From assembly GCA_004154925.1 (NCBI GenBank), contig QJNS01000348.1, forward strand, positions 1 through 64,000: a DNA stretch of 64,000 bases, given 5' to 3'. The position numbers and the translations under genes are program-made. Below are positions 59,001-64,000 of the stretch, piece after piece. This DNA is from Monosporascus cannonballus. Taxonomy: Eukaryota; Ascomycota; Sordariomycetes; Xylariales. Every line of letters begins with the position of its first letter. Position 1 is the first letter of the stretch. The notes under the pieces were generated by a model that ran no database searches, was not told the origin of the DNA, and saw nothing but the letters and a program-made list of their open reading frames with translations.

Positions 59001-62000
59001 TTTTAGTTAGCGACCATTTTTTGATATTAAGATAACGTTAAAAATACCAGGGTTAAAATAAATGCCTTGGTAAAAATTATATTAAAGATATTTTTTATAA
59101 AAATACGGAAAATATTAATGCTTAATCGTATATTAATTACGAAAATTAAGTCCAACCGAAAAACGGTAAATTATAAAATAATAAAAATTATTAATAATTA
59201 TAAAAAACTTAAAATATTAACGGCAATATTTTAAGGATACGGAAAAATATTTCTTAATGTTTACCGATTATATGGCGTTAAAAAATATAATAAAGGCGCC
59301 GGCGCGTAACTTTAAAAGGAAATTAGCTCAATAGGTTTATCGCTTTGCGTAATTTAATTTTAAAATCTAATACCGACCGGACGTTATTAATTTGGCGGAT
59401 AAATTATTTAGACGCCCGGATTACATATTAAGGGAAATTACGTATAAAAACGTAATTTTTACGTTATTTAAAAAAATTCGGATTTACGAATAATATGCCG
59501 GAAAACGTACGGAAAATAATTGCAGATATATAACGTAATTTAAAACATTATAAGGGGGTAAAAGGCCTTATAAAAATAATGCAAAATTCGTATATTATAA
59601 AATTTTTAAATAAATTTTAAGTAACAAAAATTTAAGTAATTATTATTTATGTAAAAAAAGCAGAAAACTTTTGTTATACGATCGTAAAAAGTTTTCGAAA
59701 GGAAAAAAAAATAAGGAATTATATATTTATTGAACTTATTATTTGCGAATAATAATGTAAGTACGAATTATAATAATAATACGATTAACAATTAAATAAT
59801 AATAATCGTAAATTGCAATTGTATTACGATCGGATTTTGAAAAGTTTAAAAAAATAAAATTAATATTAAGGTTATTATTTATAATTAATATATTTTACGT
59901 TTTTTGGCGAAAAAATTGGCCAAAAACGAAACGGTATTTTAACCGAAAATCTTTTAATAATTTTATAATTAAATTCGAAAGCTATAAATTAAGGATTTAA
60001 ATATTATGAAGTTAATATAAATAACTAAATATTAAGTCGAAATAAAAAAAGGATATTTTTTAGATTTAAATAAAATTTTATATTATTAAGATAAATTTGT
60101 AATTCCGTCGTAAGGCATTTTACGGAAATAATTAATTAATTAGTACCATAATAATTTAAGGATAAGATATATAAGATATATCCGTATATTGGAATTAATA
60201 ACTAAAAAGTTTTATTAGGAAAATATGGCGAACGATATTTGAAAATATATTAAGTAATATCCGAATTGTTAAGATATAATAAAGTTACGCCATAAACCAT
60301 ATAAATAATTATAGCCCTTACCGTTATTTAAATAACTTTTTTAAGAAATTTCGTTAAATTTTATTACGGGATTTCCTAAAAGCCTAGGTTTAGACGGGTT
60401 AAAGTATAACGTAATTCTGGTGATTGTCGACCGCTTTACGAAATTAAGATTATTTATTTTTACGATTAAAACTTTAACCGCAACCGAATTGGCCTAATTA
60501 TGTTATAACGAAATTAAATACAAATTTAATACGTTAGCCGGAATTATTAATAATAAAGATAAATTATTAACGAATTAATTTTAAGTAAAATTTTATAAAA
60601 AGCGAAAAATAAAGCGGCGAATATCGACCGTTTATTATTTGCAAACCGATAAATAAACGGAATGTATTTATTAGATTTTAAAATATTATTTTTATAATTA
60701 CGTTAATAAATATTAAAATAATTAAATAAAATTATTACAAAATGTAAAATTTATATATAATAATATGTAAAATGCGTTTACCGGCCGTTTTCTGTTCAAA
60801 ACCTTATATAAGTATTATCCAAGAATAATAAAATACTTTTTATAAAGATTTAAAAGATAAATATAAGGAATTAAGAAACGTTTTGAAAAAATGGCGGTTA
60901 TTCGTTAAATAATATACGAATATTAGGAAAAAATAATGGCAGCCCAGAAAAAATATTATAATTAATGTTATACGTTTATAAAATTTTAATTAAGGTAATA
61001 AGTAAATTTATTAATTAAGAATTTTAAATTTAAAAATAAAAAGTTTATATTTATTTATATCTGGGTTACGATTAAAAAATAAATAAGTTTTTAGGCGTAT
61101 AAAATAATTTTTTTATTAAATATTAACGGATATATAATATATTTTTAATATTTTTGTTAAAACCGTAATATAATCGGGAATTGGGCGACGTTTAAATAAC
61201 GTTACCGGACTTAATAATGGAATAAGAAAAATAAGTAATAAAGGATATTATTTATTACCGAGATAACCGGAGGTAATGCGAATATCTGATTAAATAGGAT
61301 AGTTGGCCCGCCGAATACAATACGTAAAAATTCCGAAAGTATTTCGAATATGCGTTTAAAATATTATAACGTTATAAAAAAAATTAAATACGTATATAAG
61401 AAATAAAACGACCTAAAAACCGTAAGGTAATAATAACCTAATCGGAAATTAGTTATTTAATAATTATAAGAATTATAAAAAATAATTCCAAATAAAATTA
61501 AAATATTAATATTAAAATATTATTTAATTATATAATTACTTTTAAGCTTTTAATAAGTAATTATTTTGTTATATACCGATCGGAAACTTATAGGCGATAT
61601 AAAAGAAATTAAATTTTTATTTCGAAAATAAAATTTTGCGTTTAATTATTAAGTTTTGTATTAATTAGGTTTTAGTAAATATATTAGGGAAATTAATATA
61701 GGAATATCGGAAAGTAATTGGAAAATATATGACGGCAAAAAGCAAATATATTTATTAAATTTATTAAGTATAAGACCTGGAAAGAATTTAGGAACGTTTT
61801 ACTTTTTACGAAAAATAAGGCTTAAGTAACCGGAATATAATTTGTTATTAATTGGAAATAAGGCGCCGTCCTTAAAACGTTTAACATATTTAGGTTTAGT
61901 AATAATTTTATTAGGTAAAGCCATTTTTTAATTATAATTCTTAATAAATATCAAAGTTTCGTTAAAATGTTAAAGGACGGGCGGAAAATGCTTATAAGCA

Positions 62001-63052
62001 GGAAACATAATAATATAACGGTTTTCGAAAATTGCCTTATTTATGGGAATACCTTAAGATTACGTTTAATCGGAAATTAATTACGGAATAATAAGAAAAA
62101 AACCGTAATATTTATAAAAAGGACTTAAATTTGTAAATTTATAAAATAACGTTAAAATTAGATTTCCGTAACTATAACGAATAATTAGAAATCGACCTTA
62201 ATTATATTAAGGAAATAATATTTCTTAATAATAACCGCATTAAGGGCGAATTCGGTTTTGCGAAGGACGTCGAATTGACAACCGACTATAATTATATCGG
62301 AACGTTCGTATTAGATATCCGTAATACGAATTTTTTTAAGCTCGTCGATTAACTTCTAATTATCGGTACCAAATTAAAAAACTATTTAGGCGGTACCTTT
62401 AAAAATAATCGGAATTTAAATAAAAATTAAATAACGATATTAATAATATTAAGAATAATTATTTACTGCGCGAAAAATTTTATAATAATAATTAATTATA
62501 ACGTAATTTAAAGCGCTTAAAATTTAAACGTAAATCGTACGGTAATCGAAATAACGTTATGTTATATAAATATAATACGGTTTATTATCGTCCGTAATAC
62601 GATTAGTATTTATTTTATTATCGGCGTCGAAGGGATAACGTTCGAAAAAATCTTAATTTTTCTTAATATCAAAATATTATTTTTTTGGAACTCCTTATAA
62701 GAAAAAGATATGGCGAACGGAAATAGGACGTAAAATAAACGGAAAAAGCGAAATAAGAATAAAGAAAAACGAAAAACCGAACGGAACGCATATACAGAAA
62801 AAATAGAAATATAGGCGCGAAAGGGGAAAAAAAAAGGTAAATAAGGTGGGGTTAAAAACGGATTATAATAAGAAATTAAGCAAAATATAATTAATTACGT
62901 AATATAATACGTATTAATTATTACGGTAATTATTTATAATATAATATAACGGTAAATTATCGGTAAATATATATAATTAAATTTGCGAAATACGTTATAT
63001 CAAATTAATAATAATGTTATTAAAGATTAATAATTTAAAAGGGGGGAGTAAT

Positions 63053-63258
63053 TATAAGAATATAACCCCTATAAGGATAAGGCTGGTAACCGACCAGTTA
63101 CCGATCAGCCACCGACCTACTTATTAATATAAATCCATCATCTGGCAGCTAGTGGGAAACGCCAGATGGAAGTAACCTAATACACTTATTTTTTGGAATC
63201 TGCTTTACGATTGGTCAGAGATTACCTCACCTAGCTTACAACTATCTATTATTTTACA
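63053..63258 (+). repeat. Gypsy 3' LTR
   Basis: 206 bp starting TATAAGAATATAACC (RIP-changed TGTGAGAATACAGCC) and ending CTATTATTTTACA with an intact ACA end. The same CATCTGGC/GCCAGATG inverted pair is present. It is followed at once by the TSD TTATT. Confidence 0.9.
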
Positions 63259-63263
63259 TTATT

Positions 63264-64000
63264 ATAAATTGAAATTATTTAAATTATGGAAATAATAAGC
63301 GTATATATTTTCCTTTTTTTGGCTTAAATATTCCTAATTATGTAGCTTGTAATATTTATAATCGCTTAAAATTATTTTTAATTATTAATAATTATTAACT
63401 TGGTAATAATTATTATTACATAACTCAGTAGTAGTCCGTATAATTCTGGTTTAACCGTTTTTTTGCGACCGAAACTTATTAGGCCGTAATACGATCTCCC
63501 CTTTCCCAAAAATCTTACCCTCAAGATTTTCTTTTTTGTTTCTTCGTTCGATAAGTATTTTTTTGCTTTTTGAATTATGTCGTCCTATATTTCCAAAATT
63601 CGTCGGATTTTTCGTCCTTTTACCATTTGTCGTACTGACCTTGTAAAAGCCTTTAACGAATTCGGGCACGAAATTATATCTTATTTTTACTGTTTTTCGA
63701 AAAATCTAAGGTATAAAATAATAAAAAACGTTTTAAGGTATAAAAAATGCGTTAATCGAAGTCGGTTTTGCGATAATACCGGTATGCCGCTTTTTTTTAT
63801 AAAATATTCGCCATAAATATTGACATTTAAAACGTAAAAAAACGTTTACCGAAAAACAATTATTAAAACTTTAACGGTTTTATCTTAAGGTTTAACGGTA
63901 TTATTAAAAAAAGATAAATAAATCTTTTTTATTTTATTCATTTACGTAAGCAAAACGCGCTAGCTCGTTTAAAAGATATTATTATAATATAACATAGGCT
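63264..64000. repeat. AT-rich RIP-degraded repeat continuing off the window
   Basis: AT-rich sequence continuing the family C repeat after the Gypsy insertion and then running off the right end. Two short overlapping frames (minus 63451-63669, plus 63577-63816) are composed mainly of Lys/Asn/Ile or Arg/Phe codons and look like chance frames in AT-rich DNA. No gene is supported. Confidence 0.6.

Larger units (their letters stand above)
55839..63258 (+). mobile_element. Complete RIP-inactivated Ty3/Gypsy retrotransposon
   Basis: 7420 bp bounded by two 206-bp direct LTRs and a perfect 5-bp duplication TTATT (55834-55838, 63259-63263). A purine tract AAAAGGGGGGAG precedes the 3' LTR. Coding sense is plus. 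At 58509-58628 a reverse-transcriptase core is legible: MLFGF...AYI...YVIYLNNIIIYSD, where the catalytic YLDD is YLNN. At 60618-60662 the integrase C-terminal signature is seen as RISTVYYLQTDK followed by a stop, where TER/DGQ would be expected. Stops fill all frames. The sense-strand changes are almost all G to A or C to T, as expected from RIP. The element is dead. Confidence 0.92.

Noticed and set aside
56044..63052. An active retrotransposon
   Set aside because: LTRs and TSD are complete, but all frames are full of stops and the RT catalytic Asp residues are Asn.
63451..63816. Opposed short frames in the right AT-rich block
   Set aside because: Composition is dominated by AT-rich codons and no motif is present. 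They are chance frames in RIP-affected DNA.

Overview
The window is nuclear DNA of a filamentous ascomycete (Pezizomycotina, probably a Sordariomycete). The genes are split by 44-110 bp GT-AG introns. Typical fungal families are present: a NACHT-type NLR, a microsomal P450, a Dal5-type transporter, a C2H2+Zn2Cys6 regulator, a ROK1 helicase and ERG28. Both ends are AT-rich repeat DNA carrying repeat-induced point mutation (RIP) signatures, mainly CpA to TpA and TpG to TpA.

Layout. (1) 1-2700: AT-rich repeat DNA, opening with a 9-bp satellite and containing a degraded LTR-like repeat (from 1677). (2) 2700-19400: normal GC but gene-poor and worn. It holds an ankyrin relic, two solo LTRs of one family in inverted orientation (4411-4597, 10050-10238), a solo LTR of a second family (5801-6016), a secreted PLC-like phosphodiesterase, ERG28, a truncated GH3 beta-xylosidase that abuts a truncated kinesin-14 pseudogene, and a C2H2+Zn2Cys6 regulator. 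(3) 20000-31900: mostly intact metabolic and regulatory genes: an NmrA/isoflavone-reductase-like protein, a D-2-hydroxyacid dehydrogenase, a dsRNA-binding-like protein, an unknown Tyr/His-rich repeat protein and an HSD10-like SDR. (4) 32187-35597: an NLR gene split by a 219-bp solo LTR. (5) 38674-54780: a P450, a Rab4-like GTPase, beta-mannosidase B and xylitol dehydrogenase (tail to tail), ROK1 and a Dal5-family permease. (6) 54782-64000: AT-rich again. A complete but RIP-killed Ty3/Gypsy element (55839-63258, TSD TTATT) is nested inside a repeat whose uninterrupted homologue lies at 1677-1890.

Splice sites were chosen by reading frame and family conservation; all joined models close in frame unless stated. 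The strongest new observations are the target-site duplications that define five LTR insertions. One of them disrupts the NLR so cleanly that removing the LTR and one TSD copy restores the reading frame exactly. I do not see an obvious new multi-gene system. What is distinctive is how mobile elements and RIP have dismantled particular genes (NLR, kinesin, beta-xylosidase) while the neighbouring housekeeping genes stay intact.
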